A stretch of DNA of 64,000 nt from Prostheceraeus crozeri. Taxonomy: Eukaryota; Platyhelminthes; Polycladida; Euryleptidae. Every line of letters begins with the position of its first letter. Position 1 is the stretch's first letter. The stretch lies in contig CAJQUW010002202.1 of the NCBI GenBank assembly GCA_907163375.1, positions 186,001 through 250,000 of the forward strand. Reading direction: 5' to 3'. The position numbers were made by a program, and so were the translations under genes. Below the pieces are notes generated by a model. The model did not search any database. It had not been told where the DNA came from and saw only the letters and a list, made by a program, of their open reading frames with translations. Below, one piece after another: positions 57,060 through 64,000 of this stretch.

Positions 57060-57480
57060 AATGGATGGGTTAGATAAAGCTCGATCATGTCTTTCTCAAA
57101 CGACTGCGGAACATTACATTTTCATAGGCAAAGTTTAAAAGGATCTGTTCAAGATTATGTGATAAATTTTCATAAAGATGAGACCGACATCGAAGCAGTG
57201 GTCGATGATGCTAGCACTCTATTTCTAGAGTTAATGAATACATTCTCTGATAGCATTGTCATGGCGCGATTAGTTGCGAAAATAAAGTTTGTCATTTTGG
57301 AAAGGAAGAGGTGGAAAGTCGCTCTTTCCATTTTGCTTCTTATTCAATGGAAGTGGTAGAAGAATTTTTTAACAGACATATGATAAAAATTGCTGAACGT
57401 CTTAACGCATTTAACCATCATGGTAGCAGTCTAGTGATTGAAGCGATTTCAGATATTCACATTCAACTTTCCATAAAGAA
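57060..57480 (+). pseudogene. Polinton protein X (Pol-2 copy), function unknown
   Basis: The open part from 57087 reads GSVQDYVINFHKDETDIEAV, then ASTLFLELMNTFSDS and ARLVAKIKFVILE. It is related to Pol-1 49680-50110 and holds the same position downstream of the exonuclease-like gene. No domain recognised. This copy is probably broken. Confidence 0.4.
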
Positions 57481-57483
57481 AAA

Positions 57484-57855
57484 TTGAAAATGCAGTGGTA
57501 CTTGATTGTAGCACAACTGGTTTTCGAGCTATGTCTGCTCACTCTCGAAGTATATTCCTTCTGTACATGCGTCTATTATTTAGAAAAGGCTAGCAAATTC
57601 ATATCTTCAAAAAGACTTGCTGTAGACATCAGTAGCGGTGAAACTATGTGTTGTGATGTATGTAAGCGAAAGGATGGAAATGAATGCACATCTTCAAGAG
57701 ATGTAAGCATGCTTTTTGTCAACACTGTTTCATACGTAATTGCATTCAACTTTGCAAATGTAACCACTGTGATATTGCTCATTTCGAGTGTCACTTATGC
57801 CGCAATAGTTAGTACCTATGCAAATCTGGTAAAGACAGGTTTTAGCAAAGACTAA
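57484..57855 (+). CDS. Cys/His-rich or membrane ORF, uncertain
   Basis: The 123-codon open frame begins MQWYLIVAQLVFELCLLTLE (hydrophobic) and includes CCDVCKRKDGNEC. The last 120 nt in another frame are rich in Cys and His pairs (CKHAFCQHCF, CKCNHCDIAHFECHLC), as in zinc fingers. Which frame is used is unclear, and I do not assign a function. It ends just before the next gene at 57864. Confidence 0.3.
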   Translation: MKMQWYLIVAQLVFELCLLTLEVYSFCTCVYYLEKASKFISSKRLAVDISSGETMCCDVCKRKDGNECTSSRDVSMLFVNTVSYVIAFNFANVTTVILLISSVTYAAIVSTYANLVKTGFSKD

Positions 57856-57863
57856 CACGGAAA

Positions 57864-58229
57864 ATGGCGAAACGTAAAATGACGAAACGTAAAAGTCAAA
57901 AGTCTTCAAAGTTTTCTTCAGCCATTCAAGCTCTCCGACGAATGAAAGCAAATCAGCGATACAATGCTATACGACATGCTAACGATAAATTCATTAGTGA
58001 AATTATTTCTCATGTGAGAAAGTTGAGGACGAAGAAATTAGCACCAAAACAACGAAAGTTACTTAAGCGATATGCTACAAAATTGCGTTTCATCTCCAAT
58101 CCTAAAGTCACCCTTCAAAGAAAGAGGAAAACTCTAACACAAAAGGGTGGTTTCCTTTCAGCAATACTTCCGATGTTAGCTCCTGTCGTGGGTAACCTAT
58201 TGGGTAATATCTTTGGCTGTAAGCGTTAA
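57864..58229 (+). CDS. small basic Polinton protein with hydrophobic tail
   Basis: 121 residues, complete. The N-terminal 100 residues are very basic (MAKRKMTKRKSQKSSKFSS, KLRTKKLAPKQRKLLKRYAT). The end QKGGFLSAILPMLAPVVGNL + LGNIFG is a glycine-bounded hydrophobic helix. Proteins of this shape are common next to the ATPase in Polintons. DNA binding in the particle or membrane action by the tail are plausible but unproven. It overlaps none of the ATPase coding part if that starts at 58261. Confidence 0.6.
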   Translation: MAKRKMTKRKSQKSSKFSSAIQALRRMKANQRYNAIRHANDKFISEIISHVRKLRTKKLAPKQRKLLKRYATKLRFISNPKVTLQRKRKTLTQKGGFLSAILPMLAPVVGNLLGNIFGCKR

Positions 58230-58260
58230 TTATGCAAATGTTGAATCTCAAAGTAATAAA

Positions 58261-58878
58261 ATGGATTTCAGACTTCAATGTGATAAAGTTCTGACTGTAT
58301 CAGGTCCATCTCATGCAGGTAAAACTGTTTTCACGCTGAATTTATTGGATAAAAGAAGGGAGTTGTTTAAGGAACCTATCAATCGAGTGATTTGGTGTTA
58401 TGGTATTTATCAACCGTCGCTGTTTCAGGAATTGCAAAGTCGCAACTTTATTCGACATGAAGGAATTATTGCAGTGGATAAACTTCAGTCTAATGATGTT
58501 GTTGTATTGGATGATTTATTAAAAGAAAGTAAGAATTCCAAAGATATTACAGATATGTTCACTCGCGCAGCACATCATAAAAGGTGTTTTATCATCTATA
58601 TCACACAAAATTTGTTTCATGATGGAAAAGAAGCTCGTACACGAAACCTGAATACACACTATTATGCTATTTTCAAGAATCCGCGAGATAAAAGTCAATT
58701 TGAAATTTTAGCGCGACAAGTTGCACCAAGAGGATCAAAAGCCTTAATTGAAATTTTTCAAACAGCTACTGAAAAACCACACGGTTACTTATTCATTGAC
58801 TTTACACAAGAGTGTCCGGAAGAATTTAGATTTCGAAGTGATATTTTGAAGACTCCCATGATTATCTACAAACTATGA
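58261..58878 (+). CDS. FtsK/HerA-type DNA-packaging ATPase (Pol-2)
   Basis: About 205 residues and looks whole. Walker A GPSHAGKT at residues 14-21; Walker B VVVLDDLL near residue 82; then FTRAAHHKRCFIIYITQNLF, with a sensor-like polar residue (TQN), and NLNTHYYAIFKNPRDKSQFE. This is the A32-like packaging ATPase of Polintons and related viruses, thought to drive DNA into the capsid. I prefer the ATG at 58261 (MDFRLQCDK) because the frame upstream has no other ATG and it puts Walker A at the usual distance. Its end overlaps the next start (ATGA). Confidence 0.9.
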   Translation: MDFRLQCDKVLTVSGPSHAGKTVFTLNLLDKRRELFKEPINRVIWCYGIYQPSLFQELQSRNFIRHEGIIAVDKLQSNDVVVLDDLLKESKNSKDITDMFTRAAHHKRCFIIYITQNLFHDGKEARTRNLNTHYYAIFKNPRDKSQFEILARQVAPRGSKALIEIFQTATEKPHGYLFIDFTQECPEEFRFRSDILKTPMIIYKL

Positions 58879-59563
58879 GTTCTTATTCTCGCATGATTGT
58901 TATTCCTCAGGATGAATATGTACAATTGACTGCTATGCAACAAGTAAAGCAACCTCTTGCAAATCAAATGTATAGGAAAGAATTAGATTATCAGCAAAAT
59001 GTTCACATCAAAGATCCACATCGTGCTGTATTATTACAATCGGAAACTGTTGAACAATTGAAAAACTTGAAGAATAAGATGCGTGACTCTGTGTCGACTA
59101 CTATACCTTTAGCATCTCGTGCACATGCCATATCTCTTTTCAACAGTATTGAACCCCACCTCAATGTGAATGATAGAGGAGAAATCATTACAGAAATAAA
59201 GTGATTGATGCTTCACGTTATGAAGACTTGATTCAGTATGCGACACGTAGAAAGCGCCGTCAGGGCTATGTTCCACCTGGGTGGACATACTTTCTTAAAC
59301 TATTGAAAAAGCATAATGTGCCAAAATTTGCTTTGAATAATGAGACATTGAAAGAACTTGATTCAACAGTGGCTACTGCTCCAATGCTTCAGGCGATGAA
59401 AATGCCAACAAATTGGTTTAAGAGGTCACCTTCTACATCCCCTCCCACACTCACTAAGCAAATAAGAGGAAGAACTCGACGTAGATCTACGCCACCACTA
59501 AAGCTAGTAAAAGGAAGACGTAAAAGAGCTCCTCCCAAGAAATACATGTTCTCAGACTATTAA
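58875..59563 (+). CDS. Polinton small protein(s) after the ATPase, unknown function
   Basis: Two adjoining open segments. The first starts by ATGA overlap with the ATPase (MIVIPQDEYVQLTAMQQ, then LNVNDRGEIITEIK). The second reads YEDLIQYATRRKRRQGYVPP, GWTYFLKLLKKHNVPKFALN and ends in a basic region (RGRTRRRSTPPLKLVKGRRK) with KYMFSDY at the end. Proteins with this layout recur in Polintons beside the ATPase; function unknown. Whether it is one or two proteins here is left open. Confidence 0.55.
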
Positions 59564-59573
59564 TATGAAGCAG

Positions 59574-59780
59574 ATGTGTTGCTTGCCATGTAATGAACCG
59601 CCGGAGGTGAGTGTCGTTGTCACTTGCACTTGCTGCGCCAGCTCTCACAATGAGACCCCTAAGCAATGTGAACATGATCGCAAAACCGCTAAAGCTAAAT
59701 GCTGCAGTTGTTGTAAATGTAGAAAGGCAAGAAAGCAAAAAGATGAGAAGGAGGAAAAAGAGTCAGTCGTCATCGACTGA
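59574..59780 (+). CDS. small Cys-rich ORF before integrase
   Basis: About 68 codons with closely spaced cysteines (MCCLPCNEPPE, CTCCASSHNETPKQC, KCCSCCKCRKARKQKDEKEE). It could be a zinc-binding peptide, or chance reading of a basic region. It overlaps the probable integrase start in another frame. Confidence 0.35.
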   Translation: MCCLPCNEPPEVSVVVTCTCCASSHNETPKQCEHDRKTAKAKCCSCCKCRKARKQKDEKEEKESVVID

Positions 59781-60831
59781 GCATTTGAAGTCAATCTATT
59801 ATGATGTAAAACATCCAGCAGGATTTGTATCGATCAAGAAATTGTCAAAAGCGAGTGGACTTCCACAATCACAAGTGAAACGATGGTTAAAGGGTCAGGC
59901 TACCTATACACTCCACAAACAAGCGAAAAAGAAGTACCGCACCCGCCATTATATTGTTCATGACATTGATGCACAGTGGCAAGCAGATTTGTGTGATGTC
60001 ACCTCCATTTCAAAACATAACTCGGGCAATAATTTTATTTTAACCGTCATTGATATTTTCTCGCGTTATGCGTGGGCTCAACCTTTAAAAACTAAAGAAG
60101 GGAAAGGAGTAGCAAAAGCATTCCAAACAATTTTTCGAGAAGGTCGCATTCCAAAAAGAATTCAGAGTGATCAAGGAAAATAGTTTGAAAATCAGCATGT
60201 GAGAAGATTATTTGAGAGGCATGACATTGAGTTGTTTAGTGTAAAGAGCGCTTATAAAGCTGCACTCGTTGAACGTTTTAACCGCACATTAAAAAATCGC
60301 TTGTGGCGACATTTTACTGCCAACTTGACACAAAATTAGACAAAGGTTCTACAAGATACACTCCATGCCTACAATCACTCTGTTCATCGTTCTATTGGAC
60401 TCAGACCAGTAGATGTAAATGCTGACAATGTAGATAAAGTGCGCGAATCATTCCAGCGTAAACGCACTCATGTGAAAAGTGATGTGAAAATTGGTGACAA
60501 AGTTCGTATCTCAAAAGTGAAAAGTGTTTTTGCCAAAGGGTACCTTCCAAATTGGACAGAGGAGGTATTTACAGTATCAAGGATTGATCAAAAAGACTCT
60601 CCCACCACCTACAAGTTGAAAGATCACAATAATGAAGAAATTGAGGGTAGCTTTTACCGCGATGAGATTGAGGTAGTCACTGAAAGTGAAACATATTTGG
60701 TAGAGAAAATCATTCGATGTAAAAAACGGCAAGGTGAAGAATGGTGTCTTGTTAAATGGGCTGGTTATCCTTCAAGTATGAACTCTTGGATGCGTCGTGC
60801 CGACATCTTTCATCTAAGTGATCGACAGTGA
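59743..60831 (+). pseudogene. Polinton integrase with chromodomain
   Basis: Retroviral-type (rve) integrase. N-terminal part YYDVKHPAGFVSIKKLSKAS; core starts HYIVHDIDAQWQADLCDVTS (first Asp) and IDIFSRYAWAQPLKTK; RIPKRIQSDQGK holds the second Asp; KSAYKAALVERFNRTLKNRL holds the catalytic Glu. Then YNHSVHRSIGLRPVDVN, an SH3-like part (KIGDKVRISKVKSVFAKGYL) and a chromodomain at about 60700-60800 (YLVEKIIRCKKRQGEEWCLV, KWAGYPSSMNSWM). It would insert element DNA with a 6-bp target duplication; a chromodomain may guide it to marked chromatin. One or two breaks are present in the core. Confidence 0.85.
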
Positions 60832-60872
60832 TTCATGCAAAGTTGTAACTAACAATGTTTAGGGTTTGAGCT

Positions 60873-61193
60873 ATGAATCCAACTGCCTCATTTTATTCAC
60901 GACCCTCCTATGTAAGTGGTGGAGGACAAATTTACATCGGTGCTCGCCGCCAACGTGGAGGTAGCATACTTGGTGCACTGAAATCTGTTGTAGCACCTCT
61001 CATATCCAATGTCGGAAGATCTTTAAAACGAAATGTTTTAAGTAATGCCGTTGGTTTTGCTGGTGATGTTGCCAGTGATCTTTCGAGAGGTAGAAGTTTT
61101 AAGAGCAGTTTGTTGAATCGTGGGAAGGAACGTGGTTTAAAAACATTGAAGCAGACCTTTGCTGGTGTTACTCAAGAAAAAGAAATCGCCTAA
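60873..61193 (+). CDS. Polinton capsid-associated protein, glycine-rich
   Basis: 106 residues, complete. N-terminus SYVSGGGQIYIGARRQRGGS, then ILGALKSVVAPLISNVGRSL and a basic helix region. GG-bounded amphipathic segments resemble adenovirus pVI/pX-type minor virion proteins. It sits directly before the major capsid gene, as in other Polintons. Exact role unproven. Confidence 0.55.
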   Translation: MNPTASFYSRPSYVSGGGQIYIGARRQRGGSILGALKSVVAPLISNVGRSLKRNVLSNAVGFAGDVASDLSRGRSFKSSLLNRGKERGLKTLKQTFAGVTQEKEIA

Positions 61194-61197
61194 ACGA

Positions 61198-61329
61198 ATG
61201 AATAAAGGAAGAAGGAAACATCGCGGAGCTGGTAAGGTGCGATCTTCAGTCAAAAGGCATTCACGCAAACGTCGCAGAGGCTCTAATCATTCATCAGGCG
61301 CTAAACAACGACGCTGCTATAACTTCTAA
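61198..61329 (+). CDS. 43-residue basic protein, core-like
   Basis: MNKGRRKHRGAGKVRSSVKR then HSRKRRRGSNHSSGAKQ, ending RRCYNF; ATG at 61198, stop at 61327-61329, two bases before the capsid ATG at 61332. About 40% Lys/Arg/His. Short tight spacing with both neighbours suggests a real gene. Composition is like DNA-condensing core proteins of adenoviruses (inference). Confidence 0.5.
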   Translation: MNKGRRKHRGAGKVRSSVKRHSRKRRRGSNHSSGAKQRRCYNF

Positions 61330-61331
61330 TC

Positions 61332-62609
61332 ATGGAGTGTAAAACTTCCGGGTTTTGTTTGTTAGATCAACAAGCCATACAGACAGATATTCTTAGTTCA
61401 AGTATTGTAGATTATCATCCTCGAACAGCTGAGAATGCTGGCCCCATTGAATTTGTTATTCCTGGTGGTAGTGATGACTACATAGATTTGAGTTATGCGA
61501 TGGTTGATTTGAGGTTTAGAATTCAGCAAGCAAATGGAACTGCTATTGAGGATGCGCATAAAGTTGGACTGAACAATTTACCATTGACTACATTACTTCG
61601 CGATGTTTCTCTAACGATTGGAGAGCAGCAGGTGGAAGGTGGTCAAAGCGATTATCCCTATAAATCATATTTCAATCATGTATCACAGTTTCATCCAGCA
61701 GCACAAAAAAGTCATATGGAAGCCATGGGATGGTACAGAGATGAAGCAGGAAAATTTGATGCTGAAACAAACAGTGGCTTTATAAAGCGATCTGCTATGA
61801 TTAAAGATAGTAAAGTATGTCAGCTATATGGTCCGCTGAATTTAGACTTCTTTAGACAGTCAAAGTTTTTACTCTGTAATACCAGCATGCGACTCAAGCT
61901 GACATTGAATAAGCCTGAATTTGCGCTGAATGCATTTGCTAAAGTTGACAATTTTAGAATTCATGTGGAAGATATTGCACTTTACATTCGTCGAGTAGTA
62001 CCGAATCCAAGTGTCATTAGAGGGCATGCTGAAGGTCTTAACCGCCAAAATGCCATTTACCCCGTTCAGCATACAAAGCTTCTCACCTTTACAATTCCGA
62101 AAGATCAAAAGAGTTTCATGAAAGATGGCCTCTTTCCATCGGAAGCACCGAAGCTCCTCATGGTGGCAATGGTTGAAAATGATGCATTTAATGGTAATAT
62201 AAAGAAGAATCCTTTCAATTTTAAACACAATCAGTTAAGTAAAATTGCTTTACGTGTAAATGGTGTGAGTCATCCTGGTCCACCCTACAAACCAGATTTT
62301 GCTGCGGATCAATTTATGCGCAGTTATGTTGATTTTATGGATGTCTTTGGCTTTTACAATACGGATGACACCAACGGACTCACTATGAAAGAGTTTAAGA
62401 GTGGATATACTATTTATGCATTTGATTTGACTGCTGACAGCGATATTAGTGCACCCTATCGTCAAGCGAACGTGCCTCATAATATTCGTTTGGATTTGAC
62501 GTTTAAATGAACACTACCTGAGACGATCAATGTATTAATTTATGCATTCTTCGATTCAAATATTGAAATTACAAAGTATCGTGACGTGATTCTTCAGTAT
62601 AATCGTTAA
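61332..62609 (+). CDS. Polinton major capsid protein (double jelly-roll)
   Basis: Starts MECKTSGFCLLDQQAIQTDI. The N-terminal part has ENAGPIEFVIPGGSDDYIDL, SYAMVDLRFRI, then TTLLRDVSLTIGEQQVEGG and YPYKSYFNHVSQF, the typical opening of Polinton capsid proteins. Later parts: QLYGPLNLDFFRQSKFLLCN, MRLKLTLNKPEFALN and, near the end, YTIYAFDLTADSD and LDLTFK; the last part runs to about 62600 (NVLIYAFFDSNIEI). Expected to build an icosahedral capsid, with the neighbouring protease as maturation enzyme. Nearly whole. Confidence 0.88.
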
Positions 62610-63055
62610 TGAGTTGGTTGACTGCTGACGATATTAAAACTAAAGTACAGCGTAATGCAGACGAAGCGACGTTGAAAGCTTTGGATAATGTCTATTCGCT
62701 CGATACCTTACCACCTGCAGTAAATCACTATCCCATCTTTATTGTGCTAAACACTCATTCGCAGAATTTAGGCGGTGAGCATTGGAAAGCGATCTTTATT
62801 GGAGAAGACCGACGTGGTGAACTATTTGACTCTCTTGCTCAACCTCCAAATATACCAACACAGCAGTGGTTGAGAAAACATACGCGTCAATATCAGCGAA
62901 ATGAACGCATACTATAACATCCACTTTCATCAACGTGTGGTGCCTTTGTACTGTACTTCATCTTAAAACGTTGACATGTATCTCGTTTTGTATCTGTTAT
63001 TCAAAACTTTTCATGTAATCCATCCTCTAATGAAAAAATGATTTGTAAGTTCTAT
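62609..63055 (+). pseudogene. Polinton adenovirus-type cysteine protease
   Basis: Starts MSWLTADDIKTKVQ. VLNTHSQNLGGEHWKAIFIG holds the catalytic His, GELFDSLAQPPNIPTQQWLR the acidic residue and conserved SL. A CGAF-type cysteine block is present near 62935. It belongs to the adenain (C5) type, which processes virion proteins. Starts by overlap with the capsid stop region (TAATGAG). It is interrupted at least once in this copy. Confidence 0.8.
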
Positions 63056-63059
63056 CATG

Positions 63060-63101
63060 ATTTGAAATAAAAACATCATGTTGGAAAAATTGTTTTTTAT
63101 T
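63060..63101. terminator. convergent polyadenylation signals
   Basis: AATAAA on the plus strand at 63066-63071 (end of the capsid/protease unit) and AATAAA on the minus strand at 63096-63101 (end of the TBP-like gene), 24 nt apart. They mark the meeting point of two convergent transcription units. Confidence 0.6.
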
Positions 63102-63962
63102 TTACAATCCGCTGGGTACGTAAATACTCGATGAGATAGTCTAGGATTACATTTGCTTGCACATGAGATTTTAGTCCAGTAATGATCACTTTACTATTAT
63201 GAAAGATTGCAACATGCACAGGTAACCAACAACTAATGAGAGCTGCAGGAAAAGTTCGGGCTCATAACACAAATTGTAACTGCTGGTACGAATCTTCAAA
63301 AATGATACACTTTCACTCAATTGAGTAGAGATCACCATATTGTCCACAGTCAGATTCGACATCACACACCTCTCCCTCTTCCATATCCGACGTAGTAGTC
63401 TCTGTAGCTCTAAGCGCATTGACTGCGCCGATGAATGAGAAAGGGCGCCGAGAATCTGTACAGTTCCATTTGGGAAGAGTTGAAGATTCCGTGAATTGTT
63501 CATCTTCACCACTAACATTTGAGGTCGGCCCGGGTAATACTTGCTGCTTGGAAGGTGTTGGTGTAATGTTGTGAGATCGACTTTGGTGTAGAGTATGAAG
63601 CGACGGAGAATGTTGACGATGGTGTAGCGATGGCGCTTCATGATGAAAAAATGAGTAAATTGAGCGATGTACCTTCCTTTTATCTTTTCCCAACTACCTT
63701 GATGAAATGTGAAGTTAGTATGAAGTTGGGAATGATAGAGTTGAATTCGCCGATTGTTGACGCGCAACCAGATGCGATTTCCAATACGTGAATGTCTTTT
63801 CATATAGAAGTATTTCAAATCCTTCATGATATGATGTAGAGATTGAAAATGACGATAAGATAAAGCAAACTCTCTTCTCACATTTCCAGTTGAATCTTTG
63901 AAATAGACGTTTCGATCATGATCCGTTTCAATACGTTGTAGGGAATCTAAGTTCCAACTCAT
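63102..63962 (-). pseudogene. Polinton TBP-like protein (Pol-2 copy)
   Basis: Begins MSWNLDSLQRIETDHDRNVY at 63962. The N-terminal part has FALSYRHFQSLHHIMKDLKY and RIQLYHSQLHTNFTFHQGSW. The C-terminal part resembles TBP: RPQMLVVKMNNSRNLQLFPN + GTVQILGALSHSS matches the end of TBP repeat 1 (..TTALIFSSGKMVCTGAKS), and LTVDNMVISTQLSESVSFLK followed by CYEPELF and HVAIFHNSKVIITG matches repeat 2 ([43 protein letters not shown]). The counterpart in Pol-1 is 47708-48662. Expected role: recognition of TATA boxes of the element. The copy is broken. Confidence 0.7.
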
Positions 63963-64000
63963 GGTGCGTGGTAGTCATGTCTGATTAAGATTTGCATAGT

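Larger units (their letters stand above)
54572..64000 (+). mobile_element. Polinton (Maverick) Pol-2, left 9.4 kb, extends past window
   Basis: Starts with AGTAGTAAGTAAAAC, like the Pol-1 end AGTAGTAAGCCC. Order: terminal repeat, OB-like protein, RING-like finger, DEDDh exonuclease-like, protein X, Cys-rich ORF, small basic protein, packaging ATPase, small virion-type proteins, chromodomain integrase, capsid-associated proteins, major capsid protein, protease, then a TBP-like gene on the minus strand. PolB is expected beyond 64000. Several genes look whole (for example the ATPase) and the visible part has perhaps half a dozen breaks, so it is younger than Pol-1 but also a fossil. Confidence 0.9.

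Noticed and set aside
61869-62480. Minus-strand open frames of 119 and 76 codons
   Set aside because: Antisense shadows of the capsid gene, which has strong family motifs on the plus strand.
40237-64000. A single larger Polinton spanning both regions
   Set aside because: The TIR pair at 40237 and 52351 and its 6-bp duplication close the first element, and 54572 starts a new AGTAGTAAG end with different TIR text.
1-64000. CRISPR arrays, operons, Shine-Dalgarno sites or prokaryotic mobile elements
   Set aside because: No regularly spaced short repeats with unique spacers and no bacterial gene organisation; all recognised elements are eukaryotic.

Overview
The window is AT-rich eukaryotic (metazoan) DNA made almost entirely of transposable elements. 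I see no convincing complete host gene, no rRNA and no prokaryotic operon. The mixture of Polintons (Mavericks) with capsid genes and a chromodomain integrase, Penelope-like elements (PLEs), RTE and jockey/I-like LINEs, hAT elements and a tRNA-Thr-like SINE points to an invertebrate animal. A marine deuterostome is my guess, but the sequence does not prove it.

Layout. 1-12.3 kb holds old debris: a pyrimidine-rich minisatellite (3.07-3.60 kb), an RTE-type LINE remnant on the minus strand (4.7-5.9 kb), a tRNA-Thr-like SINE (6.0 kb), a PLE remnant with inverted ends into which a 923-bp hAT-like element with a perfect 8-bp target duplication has inserted (6.6-8.6 kb), and a stray PLE endonuclease fragment (11.2 kb). 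12.4-21.7 kb is a three-level nest. A LINE (endonuclease, reverse transcriptase) is split in its RT by a 6.3-kb PLE insertion with a 14-bp target duplication. That insertion is two near-identical PLE copies in head-to-head inverted array, and the plus-strand copy is itself split by a 1.45-kb palindromic PLE of a second family with a 12-bp duplication. 25.4-28.0 kb is an older hAT-like element. 30.58-32.06 kb is a hAT element with perfect TIRs and 8-bp duplication that keeps only the transposase C-terminus. A second SINE copy and a second LINE RT remnant lie at 34.1-35.2 kb, and another PLE remnant between inverted arms at 39.5-40.1 kb.

40.237-52.351 kb is a Polinton (Pol-1) with roughly 0.85-0.98-kb terminal inverted repeats and a near-perfect 6-bp target duplication. 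It carries a much-broken protein-primed PolB plus a set of accessory genes, but no recognisable integrase, capsid, ATPase or protease genes, so it looks like an internally deleted derivative. 54.572 kb to the window end is a second, better preserved Polinton (Pol-2). It has, in order, an OB-like protein, a RING-like finger, a DEDDh exonuclease-like protein, a packaging ATPase, small virion-type proteins, integrase with chromodomain, major capsid protein and adenovirus-type protease, then a convergent gene on the other strand. Its PolB and right end lie beyond the window.

The most interesting result is a gene shared by both Polintons (47.7-48.7 kb and 63.1-64.0 kb) whose C-terminal part reads like TATA-binding protein, including a YEPELF motif followed by a matching strand pattern. 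With the TATA-box promoters seen in the same elements, this suggests an element-encoded transcription initiation factor. The OB-like / RING-like / DEDDh exonuclease module is also kept in the same order in both elements and is not part of the standard Polinton gene set as I know it. Polintons are treated here as fossils; their individual lesions are not listed.
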